This document shows positions 36,854-45,644 of a stretch of 64,000 nt of DNA, in pieces; positions within the stretch are counted from its first letter, which is position 1, and each line of letters starts with the position of its first letter. The stretch comes from Caulobacterales bacterium (GTDB lineage Bacteria; Pseudomonadota; Alphaproteobacteria; Caulobacterales; Caulobacteraceae): the NCBI GenBank assembly GCA_019510435.1, contig JAEKKJ010000009.1, forward strand, positions 124,001-188,000. Direction: 5' to 3'. Below the pieces are notes generated by a model. The model did not search any database. It saw only the letters and a program-made list of their open reading frames with translations, and had not been told where the DNA came from. The position numbers were made by a program, and so were the translations under genes.

Positions 36854-37958
36854 GATCCGGGTCGCGGAAAGCCTGGCCGAGGCGGACCGCGGCCAGTGGC
36901 AGGCGCTGTTCCCCGGCGCGCTCGAGGACTACGACTACCTGGCCGCCGTCGAAGCGGCCGGACTGGACGACTTCCGCTGGCGCTACGCCCTGGCCTACCA
37001 GGGTGGGGAGCTGGTGGCGGCGGCGCCCGCCTTCATCACCGAATATCCGCTGGAGACCACCCTCACCGGGCCGGGTCGTCACCTGGCGCAGGGCCTGCGC
37101 AAGGCGTTTCCGGACGCCCTGACCCTGCGCCTGGGTTGCCTTGGGTCGCCCTGCACCGAGACGGCGCAATTCGGGTTCAAGCCCGGCCTTTCGGAGCCGC
37201 GCCGCGCCGAGCTGCTGACCCGGCTGATCCAGGGCTTCGAGCGCGCCGCCCGGCGCGACCGCTGCGGCCTCTTCGGCGCCAAGGACGTGACCGAGGCGGA
37301 CCTGGCGCTCTGGACGCGCGCCGCCCAGCCCCTGGGCTACCACCCGATGCCGAGCCTGCCGACCGCCCAACTCGACATCGACTTCCCGGACATGGACGCC
37401 TATTTCGCCCGGCTCAGTCATGCCACGCGCAAGGACATGCGCCGCAAGCTGCGGGCCGCTGCAGGCCTGCGCGTCGAGGTCCGGGAGTCCATCGACGATG
37501 TGCTGGACCAGGTGATGGCCCTCTACGCCGAGACCCTGGCGCGCGCCGACATGAGCTTCGAGGAACTGACGCCGGCCTATTTCCAGGGTGTGCTGGCGAA
37601 AATGCCCGGACGGGCTTTCGCCGTGCTCTATTTCGACGGCGACGCGCTGCTGGGCTTCAACCTGCTGATCCAGGATGGCGAGACCCTGCTGGACAAGTTC
37701 TTCTGCATGGAGGCCGAGCGCGGCCGCCCGCTGAACCTTTATTTCGTCAGCTGGTTCACCAATGTGCGCCTGTGCCTGGAGCGCGGCCTCAAGCTCTACC
37801 AGTCCGGCCAGGCGGCCTATGACGTAAAGCTGAAGCTGGGCAGCCGCCTCATCCGCACCTCGATCTGCTTCCGCCACCGCAACGCCCTGGTGAATGGGGC
37901 CCTGCAGCTGGTGGCGCCCCTCTTCGTCCCCGATCCCGTCCTGAAGCTCGCCGCATGA
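36846..37958 (+). CDS. FemAB-like / GNAT N-acyltransferase (PF04339-like)
   Basis: The 370-residue protein begins P-E-I-R-V-A-E-S-L-A-E-A and shows the C-terminal acyltransferase pattern of the peptidogalycan/FemAB-like family: S-H-A-T-R-K-D-M-R-R-K-L-R, F-E-E-L-T-P-A-Y-F and L-Y-Q-S-G-Q-A-A-Y-D-V-K-L. Such enzymes transfer an acyl or aminoacyl group to an amine. In the operon it could join an ACP-bound or CoA-bound acyl chain to the amine made upstream. It is coupled to both neighbours. Confidence 0.78.
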   Translation: MPEIRVAESLAEADRGQWQALFPGALEDYDYLAAVEAAGLDDFRWRYALAYQGGELVAAAPAFITEYPLETTLTGPGRHLAQGLRKAFPDALTLRLGCLGSPCTETAQFGFKPGLSEPRRAELLTRLIQGFERAARRDRCGLFGAKDVTEADLALWTRAAQPLGYHPMPSLPTAQLDIDFPDMDAYFARLSHATRKDMRRKLRAAAGLRVEVRESIDDVLDQVMALYAETLARADMSFEELTPAYFQGVLAKMPGRAFAVLYFDGDALLGFNLLIQDGETLLDKFFCMEAERGRPLNLYFVSWFTNVRLCLERGLKLYQSGQAAYDVKLKLGSRLIRTSICFRHRNALVNGALQLVAPLFVPDPVLKLAA

Positions 37959-38383
37959 CCATCTGGAGCACCGCTGCGGGCGGCCGCGGGAGCCGCCGGC
38001 GCCTGGCGCTGTGGGCGCTCTGCGCGGCGATGCCGATCCTGGGCCTGGCCTACCAGGTGGCCGCCAAGGAGACGGCCCTCGCCATGGCGCCCACGCGCTT
38101 CGGCCTGGAATGGTTCGGCCTCTTGTTCCGCCAGCCCTGGGCCCAGGCGATGCTGGCGCTGGAGGTCTGCGCCTTCGCCGCCTGGATGACCGTGCTGAGC
38201 GAGATGAAGCTGAGCGCGGCGTTTCCGCTGACCGTGATCGGCTATGTGCTGGTCGTGGCCACAAGCTGGCTGGTCTTCCACGAGCGGGCCGACCTGATGC
38301 AGATCATGGGCGGGGTCATCATCTTGGCGGGAATCTGGTTGATGGGACGCTCCGCGCCGCCGGAGCCTCCGGAAGAGACCTGA
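37955..38383 (+). CDS. Second small SMR/ArnF-like membrane protein
   Basis: The 142-residue protein has four hydrophobic helices and the pattern S-A-A-F-P-L-T-V-I-G-Y-V-L and F-H-E-R-A-D-L-M-Q-I-M-G-G-V-I-I-L-A-G, related to but distinct from the protein at 35515. Two different SMR-like subunits in one operon resemble the ArnE/ArnF flippase. It overlaps the gene before it by 4 bp, and its TGA shares one base with the permease ATG. Confidence 0.76.
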   Translation: MTIWSTAAGGRGSRRRLALWALCAAMPILGLAYQVAAKETALAMAPTRFGLEWFGLLFRQPWAQAMLALEVCAFAAWMTVLSEMKLSAAFPLTVIGYVLVVATSWLVFHERADLMQIMGGVIILAGIWLMGRSAPPEPPEET

Positions 38384-39510
38384 TGCCGCTCGCCCTGAAG
38401 TCCCTGATCTACGAATGGCGCCGGTTCGCGCCGGCCATGGTGGCCGTGGCCTTCTCGGGCCTCTTGGTCCTGCTGCAGGCGGCCGTAATCCTCGGAATCT
38501 TCTCGCTCTCCAGCCAGTACGTGACCCGCTCCAGCGCCGATCTCTGGATCGGCTACCCGGGCGTGCAGAGCATCGACCTGGGCCGGCCCGTGAACGGCCG
38601 CGCCGAGGTGTTCACCTGGATGAACCCGCATGTGAAGCGCGTGGAGCCGTTCCTTTGGGGCACCGGCGAGTGGCGCACCCGCCACCGCGGCATCGTCAAC
38701 GTCTACATTGTGGGGGTCCAGCCCGGACCTGAGGCCATGGCCCTGTCCGACGCCCTGACGCCGCAGGAGCGGGCGCTGCTGGGCGAGCCGGACTCGGTGC
38801 TGGTGGACGTGGCCGACCTGCACAAGCTGGAGACGCAGGTGGGCGGCATGGCCGAGATCAATGGCCGGCGCGTGCGGGTGGCCGGCGTGACCCACGGCCT
38901 GCGGGCCCTGGGCGGCGTCAACGTCATCGCCTCCCTGCCCACGACCCGGCGGCTGGATCCCTCGGCGGGGCCGGACGGGCGGGTGGCCTATCTGCTGGCC
39001 CAGGTGGACGACCCGGACAACGCCGCCGACATCGCGCGCGACCTGAACAAGGTCGGCAAGGGCCGCGGGTTCGAGGCGCTCACCGGCGACGACTTCGCCA
39101 AGCGCACCACCGTCTACTGGCTGGCCGAGTCCGGCGCGGGGGTGGCGTTCGTGTTCGGCTCCATCGTGGCGATCCTGGTGGCGGTGGTGATCACCAGCCA
39201 GACCCTGACCGCGGCGGTGGCCGGGTCGCTGAAAGAATATGCGGCGCTGCGGGCGCTGGGCTTCTCCATGCGCGCGCTGCGCCGGATCGTCATGGCGCAG
39301 AGCGCCTGGGTCGGCCTGGCGGGCCTCGCCGGCGCGGCCCTGCTCACCGCCCTGCTGGCGCTGGCGGCGCGAATCGGCGCGGTGCCGATCGTGCTGGAGC
39401 CGGTGATGGTGCTGGCCGCCGCCGTGCTGGTCGTGCTGACTGCGCTGGGATCCGGCGCCATGGCGCTGCGCCGCGTGGGCCAGGCCGACCCCGCGGCGCT
39501 CCTCCTATGA
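38383..39510 (+). CDS. ABC transporter permease, FtsX/DevC-like
   Basis: The 375-residue protein has an N-terminal transmembrane helix, a ~200-residue periplasmic (MacB-PCD-like) domain (S-S-A-D-L-W-I-G-Y-P-G), and three C-terminal helices with L-K-E-Y-A-A-L-R-A-L-G-F-S of the FtsX family. With the adaptor, TolC-type and ATPase genes that follow it forms a DevBCA-type exporter. Such systems export glycolipids or peptides across both membranes. Confidence 0.87.
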   Translation: MPLALKSLIYEWRRFAPAMVAVAFSGLLVLLQAAVILGIFSLSSQYVTRSSADLWIGYPGVQSIDLGRPVNGRAEVFTWMNPHVKRVEPFLWGTGEWRTRHRGIVNVYIVGVQPGPEAMALSDALTPQERALLGEPDSVLVDVADLHKLETQVGGMAEINGRRVRVAGVTHGLRALGGVNVIASLPTTRRLDPSAGPDGRVAYLLAQVDDPDNAADIARDLNKVGKGRGFEALTGDDFAKRTTVYWLAESGAGVAFVFGSIVAILVAVVITSQTLTAAVAGSLKEYAALRALGFSMRALRRIVMAQSAWVGLAGLAGAALLTALLALAARIGAVPIVLEPVMVLAAAVLVVLTALGSGAMALRRVGQADPAALLL

Positions 39511-39544
39511 AGCGCCCCCTCCGATGAAACGCGCCCTGGTATGA
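39507..39544 (+). other. Two seven-codon minigenes linking permease and adaptor genes
   Basis: The 17-bp motif starting ATGAARCG occurs three times in a row (39507, 39524, 39541). Each copy overlaps the stop before it as ATGA. The first two encode only M-K-R-P-L-R and M-K-R-A-L-V and each ends on the TGA inside the next copy; the third is the true start of the HlyD-like gene (M-K-R-I-V-L). The spacing changes the frame each time, so terminating ribosomes could reinitiate three times in 37 bp. Confidence 0.75.
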
Positions 39545-40407
39545 AACGTATCGTCCTCCTCGCCGCCCTGGCGCTCTGCGCCTGTTCCGGCGCCAAGCCG
39601 TCCCACAAGCCGCCGCCGCCGCCGACCACCGCCGCGGTGGCCAAGGGCGTCATCGAGGCCCAGGGCGGGCTCATGCGCGTCCTGGCCCCGCGCGATGGCG
39701 TGGTCGCCAAGCTCTTCGCCCAGGAAGGCGACCAGGTCGCCGCGGGCCAGCCGCTGGCCCAGATGGAGGACCGCCAGCCGCGGCTGGTGCTGGGCGCCGC
39801 CGACGCCGAGCTGGGCGACCGCCGCGCGCAGGTGGAGGTCGCCGCCGCCAAGGCCGCCGGCGCCGAGCGCGAGGCCCAGCGCCTGAAGCGGCTCGCCGCC
39901 GCCGACGCCGCCACCCGCCAGGACGCCGAACAGGCCGAGACCGCCGCCGCCATCGCCCGCGGGGAACATCACCAAGCCCAGCAGGCGCTCGCCGCCGCCG
40001 AGGCCCAGCGCCGGCTGCAGGCCTATGAGGTGGAGGTGCGCGACGTGCGCGCGCCAGCCGCGGGCGTGGTCGTGCGCCGCAGCACCACGCCGGGCGCCTA
40101 TGTGGCCGCCGCCACGCCGCTCTATGTGCTGGAGCCCAACGGCCCGCGGATCGTGCGCGCCGAGCTGGACGAGGCCTTCGCCGACCAGGTTCGGCCGGGC
40201 ATGGTCGCCACGGTCAGCCGCGAGTTCCAGGCCGGCAAGAGCTGGCAGGTCAAGGTGCTGCGGGTCTCCGACGTGCTGGCCGGCCCGACCGCCGCGGAGG
40301 ACGCCGTGGCGCGCACCGACGCGCGGGTGATCACCGTCACCCTGGCGCTGCCCGAGGGCACGGACCTGCGGCTCGGTCAGCGGGTGCTGGTGCGGTTCGG
40401 ACCGTGA
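39541..40407 (+). CDS. HlyD/DevB-type periplasmic adaptor lipoprotein
   Basis: The 288-residue protein has a lipoprotein signal (lipobox Cys at residue 15), a Pro-rich linker, a biotinyl-like half motif (V-L-A-P-R-D-G-V-V-A-K-L-F), an Ala/Glu/Arg coiled-coil hairpin of about 80 residues, and the second half motif (V-R-A-P-A-A-G-V-V-V-R-R). It bridges the inner-membrane permease to the TolC-type channel. It is coupled to the gene after it. Confidence 0.88.
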   Translation: MKRIVLLAALALCACSGAKPSHKPPPPPTTAAVAKGVIEAQGGLMRVLAPRDGVVAKLFAQEGDQVAAGQPLAQMEDRQPRLVLGAADAELGDRRAQVEVAAAKAAGAEREAQRLKRLAAADAATRQDAEQAETAAAIARGEHHQAQQALAAAEAQRRLQAYEVEVRDVRAPAAGVVVRRSTTPGAYVAAATPLYVLEPNGPRIVRAELDEAFADQVRPGMVATVSREFQAGKSWQVKVLRVSDVLAGPTAAEDAVARTDARVITVTLALPEGTDLRLGQRVLVRFGP

Positions 40408-41732
40408 CCCCTTCCCGCCTCGTCGCAGCCGTGGGCCTGGCGGCCCTGCTCGCCGGGTGCGCCGGCCTTTCCGCCGCCGACAAGCGCCCGCGGACCGACC
40501 CGGTGGCGCGCCTGGTCGCGGCCGGGCCTTCCCCGTGGCGCGAGGACCTGGGCGACCCGGTGCTGGCCGACCTGCTGCGCCGCGCCGACACCCGCGGACT
40601 CGACATCAAGGCCGCCCTTGCGCGGCTCGAGCGGGCCGACGCCGAGGTCGAGATCACGCGCACGCCGCGCGCGGCCCATGTCACCGTCGGCGCCGCGGTG
40701 GCGGTGGGCGGCGCCTCGTTCCACGAGAGCCGCTCAGCCGGCACGCCGACGCTGGAAGCCACCTACGAAGCCGACCTCTGGGGCCGCTATGCCCGGGCCC
40801 GCAAGGCCGCGGGGCTGGAGCGCCAGGCGGCCGCCGCCGACGTGGAAGCCGCACGCCTGTTGGCCGGCGCCGAGACGGTGCGCGCCTACGTCGCCCTGCG
40901 CGACGCCCAGGCCGCCGGGGCCGCGGCCGACCGCCGCCAGGCCCTGGCCCAGCGGGCGCTGGACCTGACGCAGCGGCGCGTGCGCGAGGGCGCAGCGCTC
41001 CCCGAGGACCTCGCGGCTCGAAAGCGCGATCTGGCCGCCGCGAGCGCCGCCGGGGAAACCGCCCGGGCGGAAGCCGCCGTCCAGGCCGCGCGCCTGGCCG
41101 ACCTCACCGGACAGCCCGGCGTGGCCCTGCCGCCGGGTCCGCCCCCTGCCGTCGTCTCAGCCGCCGATGCCGCGCCGTCCGACCGGGTCGATGGCCGCCC
41201 AGATGTCCAGGCCGCCTTCGACCGCCTGAAGGCCGCCGACGCGCGCCGCGCGGCCGCGGTGTCCGCGTCCCGCCCGCAGTTCGTGATCGCCGCCGCCCTC
41301 GGCCAGCCCGATCCCAGCATCGCCACCCTGCTGGACATCAAGCAGCTGGCCTGGGCGGTCGCCGGCACCATCAACCAGGAGATCCTGGACGGCGGCTCAC
41401 GCCGCGCCGCGGTGCACGCCGCCAGCGCCGAGGCGGACCTGGCCGACATCGCCTATCGCCAGGCGGTGAGCACGGCCTGGAACGAGATGCGCGCCGCCCT
41501 GGCCGCCGACGCGGCGGCCCAGCGTCAGCTGGCGCTGGCCCAGGCCCAGCTCGCCGACGCAGACGCCATCCTGAAGGTGGGCGAGACACGGCACGCCGCC
41601 GGCGCCATCGACGGCCTGGCCCTGGCCGGGCTGCAGGCCAATGTGGAAGCCGCCGCCGACGCCAGGCGCGAGGCCTCCGCCCAGGCGGCCGAAGCGCGCG
41701 TACGCCGGGCCCTGGCCATGGGCGGGCGATGA
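40404..41732 (+). CDS. TolC/NodT-type outer membrane efflux lipoprotein
   Basis: The start is a GTG at 40404 overlapping the adaptor stop. The lipobox L-L-A-G-C has its Cys at residue 19. Two repeated domains show the TolC-family pattern (L-E-A-T-Y-E-A-D-L-W-G-R-Y-A-R-A, A-E-T-V-R-A-Y-V-A-L, W-N-E-M-R-A-A-L) with long helices. It forms the outer membrane channel of the exporter. Its end overlaps the ATPase start (ATGA). Confidence 0.88.
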   Translation: MTPSRLVAAVGLAALLAGCAGLSAADKRPRTDPVARLVAAGPSPWREDLGDPVLADLLRRADTRGLDIKAALARLERADAEVEITRTPRAAHVTVGAAVAVGGASFHESRSAGTPTLEATYEADLWGRYARARKAAGLERQAAAADVEAARLLAGAETVRAYVALRDAQAAGAAADRRQALAQRALDLTQRRVREGAALPEDLAARKRDLAAASAAGETARAEAAVQAARLADLTGQPGVALPPGPPPAVVSAADAAPSDRVDGRPDVQAAFDRLKAADARRAAAVSASRPQFVIAAALGQPDPSIATLLDIKQLAWAVAGTINQEILDGGSRRAAVHAASAEADLADIAYRQAVSTAWNEMRAALAADAAAQRQLALAQAQLADADAILKVGETRHAAGAIDGLALAGLQANVEAAADARREASAQAAEARVRRALAMGGR

Positions 41733-42424
41733 CCGAGCGCGTCCTCGAAGCGGTCGGGATCTGCAAGTCCTATGGCGAGGGCGCGGCGCGGGTCGACGCC
41801 CTGAAGCCCACCGACTTCTACGTGGAGCGCGGCGAGTTCGTGATGGTCGCGGGACCCTCGGGCTCGGGCAAGTCGACGCTGCTGGCGATCATCTCGGGCC
41901 TGCTGACGCCCACGGCCGGGCGCGTTCGCGTGCTGGACCGCGACCTCGATTCCATGAGCCGCGATACGTTCGACAAGTTCCGCCTGGAGCACTTCGGCTT
42001 CGTCTTCCAGGGCTTCCACCTGCTGCCGGCGCTGAGCGCCCTGGAGCAGGTGAGCATCGTGCTGGAGCGCCAGGGCCTGCAACGCGGGCCGGCGCATCAG
42101 CGGGCGCGCGCGACCCTGGAGCACGTGGGCCTCGCGGGCCGGCTGCGCAACCGGCCGGCCGAACTCTCCGGCGGCGAGAAGCAGCGGGTGGTGATCGCCC
42201 GCGCCCTGGCCAAGCAGCCGCAGCTGATCTTCGCCGACGAGCCCACCTCGGCCCTCGATTCCGAGAACGGACGGCAGGTGACCCGCATGCTGCGCACCGC
42301 CACCGATGAGGGCGCCACCGTCGTCTGCGTCACCCACGACCCGCGCCTGATCGAACACGCCACCCGCGTGGTGCGCATGGAAGACGGCGCGGTCATCCCT
42401 CCGGAAGAGCCGGTGATGATCTAA
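41729..42424 (+). CDS. ABC transporter ATPase, DevA/LolD-like
   Basis: The 231-residue protein has Walker A G-P-S-G-S-G-K-S-T, the Q-loop (F-V-F-Q-G-F), the signature L-S-G-G-E-K-Q-R-V and Walker B L-I-F-A-D-E-P-T-S-A-L-D. It powers the FtsX-type permease encoded at 38383-39510. The permease-adaptor-TolC-ATPase order is a variant of DevBCA. It is the last gene of the plus-strand operon and is followed by a long palindrome. Confidence 0.94.
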   Translation: MTERVLEAVGICKSYGEGAARVDALKPTDFYVERGEFVMVAGPSGSGKSTLLAIISGLLTPTAGRVRVLDRDLDSMSRDTFDKFRLEHFGFVFQGFHLLPALSALEQVSIVLERQGLQRGPAHQRARATLEHVGLAGRLRNRPAELSGGEKQRVVIARALAKQPQLIFADEPTSALDSENGRQVTRMLRTATDEGATVVCVTHDPRLIEHATRVVRMEDGAVIPPEEPVMI

Positions 42425-42447
42425 CCCGCTCGCACTCCTGAGGCGGG

Positions 42448-42542
42448 AACCACGAATGCACACAAATACACACGAATGCGCTGCCGCCGCCGAAGGCCCG
42501 AGACCCCGGCGGCATTCGTGTTCTTCGTGTGCATTCGTGGTT
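42448..42542. repeat. Long intergenic palindrome with CACGAATG units (member 3)
   Basis: The left arm (42448-42479) reads AACCACGAATGCACAC followed by further CACGAATG units; the right arm (42512-42542) is nearly its reverse complement, identical in the outer 16 bp. A 32-bp spacer separates them. It lies between the convergent ATPase and ketosynthase genes and may serve as a bidirectional terminator. Confidence 0.88.
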
Positions 42543-42579
42543 GAACCCTCTGGCCCCGGACGCTCGCGCTCGCGGACCT

Positions 42580-43818
42580 TTAGGTCACGGCCTGCGGTCC
42601 TGCGAACGCCAGCGCGACGTTGAGGCCGCCGAAGGCGAAGGCGTTCTGGAGCAGCACCTGCGAGCTGATCTTCCGCGCCTGGCCGGTCACCACGTCGAGG
42701 TCGCAGGCCTCGTCGCGGGCCGTGAAGCCCAGCACCGGCGGCGCGAGGCCTTCGGCAAGGGCGCGCAGCCCCAGGGCCGCCTGCAGGGCCGCCGAGCCGC
42801 CGATCAGGTGGCCGTGGGCGCTCTTGGTGGCGATCACTGGCAGGCGCCGCACGCCCTCGCCGAACACCTGCACCAGGCTCTGGGTCTCGGAGGCGTCGTT
42901 CAGCGGCGTGCCGGTGCCGTGGGCCGAGACCAGGATGTCCTCGCGCCCGACCAGCTGCGCCTGGGCGGCGGCCTGGCGCATGGCGCGCGCCTGGCCTTCC
43001 ACCTGCGGCTGGGTGATGTGGTAGGCGTCCGACGACATGCCCGAGCCGATCAGCTCGCCGAGGATCGGGGCGCCCCGCGCCCGGGCGCGCTCGAGGTCCT
43101 CCAGCACCAGCACCGCGCCGCCCTCGCCCAGCACCATCCCGTCGCGGTCGGCGGAGAACGGGCGGCAGGCGGTGGGCGACATGGCGCGGATCGACTCCCA
43201 GGCGCGCAGGCAGCCAGGCGTGGAGACCGCCTCGCTGCCGCCGGCCAGCGCTACGTCCGCCTGGCCGGTCGCGATCAGGCCTGCCGCCTGGACGATGGCG
43301 TGGGCCGAGGAGGCGCAGGCGCTGGAGGTGGCGAACACCGGGCCGTGCATGCCGAAGGCCATCGCCGCGGCGCTGACGCCGGCGCTCACCATCGAGCGCG
43401 GAATGGTCGCCGGGTGCAGGCGCGGCGAGCGCTGGCCGAAATAGCGGTCGTAGGCGACCTCCAGGGTCTCCAGCCCGCAGAGGCCGTGGCCGAACACCAC
43501 CGCCGTGCGCTCGCTCAGCACCGGATCGCCGGTCAGGCCCGCCTGGGCCAGGGCCTCGACGCTGGGGCCCAGGACGAAGCGCGCGAACGGATCGAGTCCG
43601 GCGGCGAACGCTCGCCCCAGCTTCTCGTCCACCAGCTTCTCGTAGCCCGCGGCCACCCGGGCCAGCGGCAGCTCCAGGGCCTCGGGCTCGCGCGGCCCGC
43701 CGCCCATCGCGTGGCGCGCGATGCCGCCGCGACCCTCGACCACCGCCTGCCAGTTCTCGTCCAGGGAAGCGCCGAGCGCGGAGACCGCGCCCAGGCCAGT
43801 GACGGCGATCCGCCTCAC
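42580..43818 (-). CDS. Beta-ketoacyl-ACP synthase, FabF/KS family
   Basis: The 412-residue protein begins M-R-R-I-A-V-T-G-L-G-A-V-S-A-L-G. The Cys-His-His triad is in place: S-S-A-C-A-S-S-A-H, S-A-H-G-T-G-T-P-L-N-D and K-S-A-H-G-H-L-I-G-G. It condenses malonyl-ACP with an acyl chain. It is coupled to a dedicated acyl carrier protein gene, far from the usual fab genes, which points to secondary lipid or polyketide synthesis linked to the convergent operon. Confidence 0.9.
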   Translation of the reverse strand: MRRIAVTGLGAVSALGASLDENWQAVVEGRGGIARHAMGGGPREPEALELPLARVAAGYEKLVDEKLGRAFAAGLDPFARFVLGPSVEALAQAGLTGDPVLSERTAVVFGHGLCGLETLEVAYDRYFGQRSPRLHPATIPRSMVSAGVSAAAMAFGMHGPVFATSSACASSAHAIVQAAGLIATGQADVALAGGSEAVSTPGCLRAWESIRAMSPTACRPFSADRDGMVLGEGGAVLVLEDLERARARGAPILGELIGSGMSSDAYHITQPQVEGQARAMRQAAAQAQLVGREDILVSAHGTGTPLNDASETQSLVQVFGEGVRRLPVIATKSAHGHLIGGSAALQAALGLRALAEGLAPPVLGFTARDEACDLDVVTGQARKISSQVLLQNAFAFGGLNVALAFAGPQAVT

Positions 43819-44063
43819 GCGGGGCTCACCGCCCGCGCCTTGAGCTTGTCCATCAGTTCGCCCAGGGTCACGCAGTCCTTCAGCTCGTCCTCCTCGACGT
43901 GGATTCCGAACTTCTCCTCCACCTCGAACAGGATGCTGATCACGTCGAGGGACGCGATGCCCAGGTCTTCCAGCTTCGCATCGCGCGCCAGCCGGTCCCG
44001 ATCCACGAGCGCCTCCTTGGCGATCACTTCGAAGAGCTCGTCGTCGTCAGGAACAGTCGCCAT
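43815..44063 (-). CDS. Acyl carrier protein
   Basis: From the ATG at 44063 the protein is 82 residues with the ACP helix pattern and the phosphopantetheine attachment Ser in L-E-D-L-G-I-A-S-L-D-V-I. Acidic residues dominate (E-V-E-E-K-F-G-I-H-V-E-E-D). The stop overlaps the start of the ketosynthase gene. It is a pathway-specific ACP rather than the housekeeping AcpP, judged from its sequence and context. Confidence 0.88.
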   Translation of the reverse strand: MATVPDDDELFEVIAKEALVDRDRLARDAKLEDLGIASLDVISILFEVEEKFGIHVEEDELKDCVTLGELMDKLKARAVSPA

Positions 44064-44252
44064 CAAACACCATCCGCCGCGCGCGATCGGCCACGGCCGC
44101 CGCGCAAGATTGAGACGCCACGTGCGCAAGGCGCCCTCAACCGGCGCTGAGGAGGTCCGCTGTGGCGAAGGGCCGTCCGGCGACAACACACCGAAACGGA
44201 CGCCTTTCCTAGCGCCTTCTAGCCCGGCGCGCCGGGCGGGGTCGAGGCGCCA

Positions 44253-45644
44253 TCAGGACGCGGCATGGACCCGCCGTCCGCCCACGAAGGTGGCCGCCAC
44301 GACGGCGGCGTCCGGCTCGGCCAGCGCCTGCGCCAAGGGAACCTGCAGCAGGCAGAGGTCGGCTGGGCTCCCTACGACCACGCGCCGTGGCGGCCCGCCC
44401 GGGTCGTCGGGCGCCCCCAGATAGAGGCCGAGCGCGGCCGCGGGCCCGATGCGCTCGACGCCGCCCAGCACCGCGCCGGACCGTGTGCGCCGGCCGACCG
44501 CGGCCGCGATACCCGCCCAGGGATCGGGCGAGGCGTAGGGCGCGTCCGAACTGCCGGCCACCGGCACGCCGGCCGCCAAGAGGCTGGCGCAGCGGTAGAG
44601 GTCGGCCTGCTCCGCGCGGTCCACCTCGGCCAGGTAGCGGTCGCCCCGCTCGGCCACGAAGGCGGACTGGGTGACGACGGTCAGGCCCCGGCCCTTCAGC
44701 TGCGAAATGGCCGCGGGCGGGATCAGGCCCCCATGCTCGATCCGGTCGCCCGGCCGGGCGCCGGCAGTCTCGAACGCCGCCAGGGTCAGGGCCAGTTCGC
44801 CGGCGGTGACACAATGGACCGCCACCGGCCGCCCCCAGCGGCGGGCGCGCTCGATCCGCGTCGTGAAGTCGTCCAGGTCGATGAGGGCGTGGTCGTCCAG
44901 CAGCACCTTCAAGGGCCCCACGGCGAACGCCCCATCCGCCGGCGCCTCCATCGGCCCGCCGCTCATCAGGGTCAGCCGCTGGGGCAGGTCGCCGGCCCGG
45001 ACGGCGGCGGCCAGGTGCGCGGCCGCAGACTCGTCCGTGGTGACCGAGGCGTCGGTCAGGGCGGTGATCCCGAACGCCGCCAGCCGTCGGCCGATCGGCC
45101 CCAGCGGCGGGGGCGGCGCGGAGAGGCGGCGGCGGAGCCAGGCGTCCTCGCGCCAGATCCGGCCCGTGAGCTGGCCGGCCGCGTTGCGCTCCACGCCGGG
45201 CGGCGTCTCGCCCTCGCCCAGGCGCGCCAGGGCCAGGCTGTTCAGCATCCAGAGCGCCCCGGTCTGGTGCTGCACCCGCAAGGGGTGGGCCGGCGCTAGG
45301 GCGTCCAGGTCGGCGCGCCCGAGATCGCCGGCGATCCGCTCATGGTAGCCGGTGACGCGCAGCCAGGCGCCGGGGGGCCGCGCGGCCAGCGCCTCGGCAA
45401 GGCGCGTCCGCATCTCCCGCGGGCCCGTGACGGCGGAGAGGTCGACGGAGTCCGCCTGGGCCGCGAGGGCCAGGAGGTGGATGTGGTGGTCGGTCAGCCC
45501 TGGGATCAGCGCCCCGCCCCGCCCGTCCAGCGCTTCCCCGCCCGCGGCCAGGTGGGCGCCGATCTCCGCGATGCGGCCGTCCGCCAGCCGCACGTCGAGG
45601 CCACCGGTCCCCTCGACCTCCACGTTGCGCAGGATCAGGCTCAC
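44253..45644 (-). CDS. Amidohydrolase family protein, YtcJ-like
   Basis: The start is a GTG at 45644 overlapping the CoA-transferase stop. The 463-residue protein has the metal site G-L-T-D-H-H-I-H-L-L, later I-E-H-G-G-L and G-S-S-D-A-P-Y, as in amidohydrolase family 3. It hydrolyses a C-N or C-O bond of an unknown substrate. It is the last gene of the acyl-CoA operon. A 16-bp GC palindrome (44222-44237) lies after the stop. Confidence 0.82.
   Translation of the reverse strand: MSLILRNVEVEGTGGLDVRLADGRIAEIGAHLAAGGEALDGRGGALIPGLTDHHIHLLALAAQADSVDLSAVTGPREMRTRLAEALAARPPGAWLRVTGYHERIAGDLGRADLDALAPAHPLRVQHQTGALWMLNSLALARLGEGETPPGVERNAAGQLTGRIWREDAWLRRRLSAPPPPLGPIGRRLAAFGITALTDASVTTDESAAAHLAAAVRAGDLPQRLTLMSGGPMEAPADGAFAVGPLKVLLDDHALIDLDDFTTRIERARRWGRPVAVHCVTAGELALTLAAFETAGARPGDRIEHGGLIPPAAISQLKGRGLTVVTQSAFVAERGDRYLAEVDRAEQADLYRCASLLAAGVPVAGSSDAPYASPDPWAGIAAAVGRRTRSGAVLGGVERIGPAAALGLYLGAPDDPGGPPRRVVVGSPADLCLLQVPLAQALAEPDAAVVAATFVGGRRVHAAS

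Noticed and set aside
33198..42424. A known antibiotic (NRPS/PKS) cluster
   Set aside because: There is no modular synthase; only a single ketosynthase and ACP occur. The gene set fits a small acylated amine or lipid better than a large polyketide or peptide.
44222..44237. GC palindrome as terminator of the amidohydrolase operon
   Set aside because: It is a 16-bp perfect palindrome without a loop or a T-run, so it cannot be called a terminator; it is mentioned only in the amidohydrolase entry.
42529..44424. A 631-codon plus-strand frame opposite the ketosynthase and ACP genes
   Set aside because: The minus-strand genes have complete catalytic motifs and good starts; the plus frame begins inside a palindrome and has no recognisable protein features.
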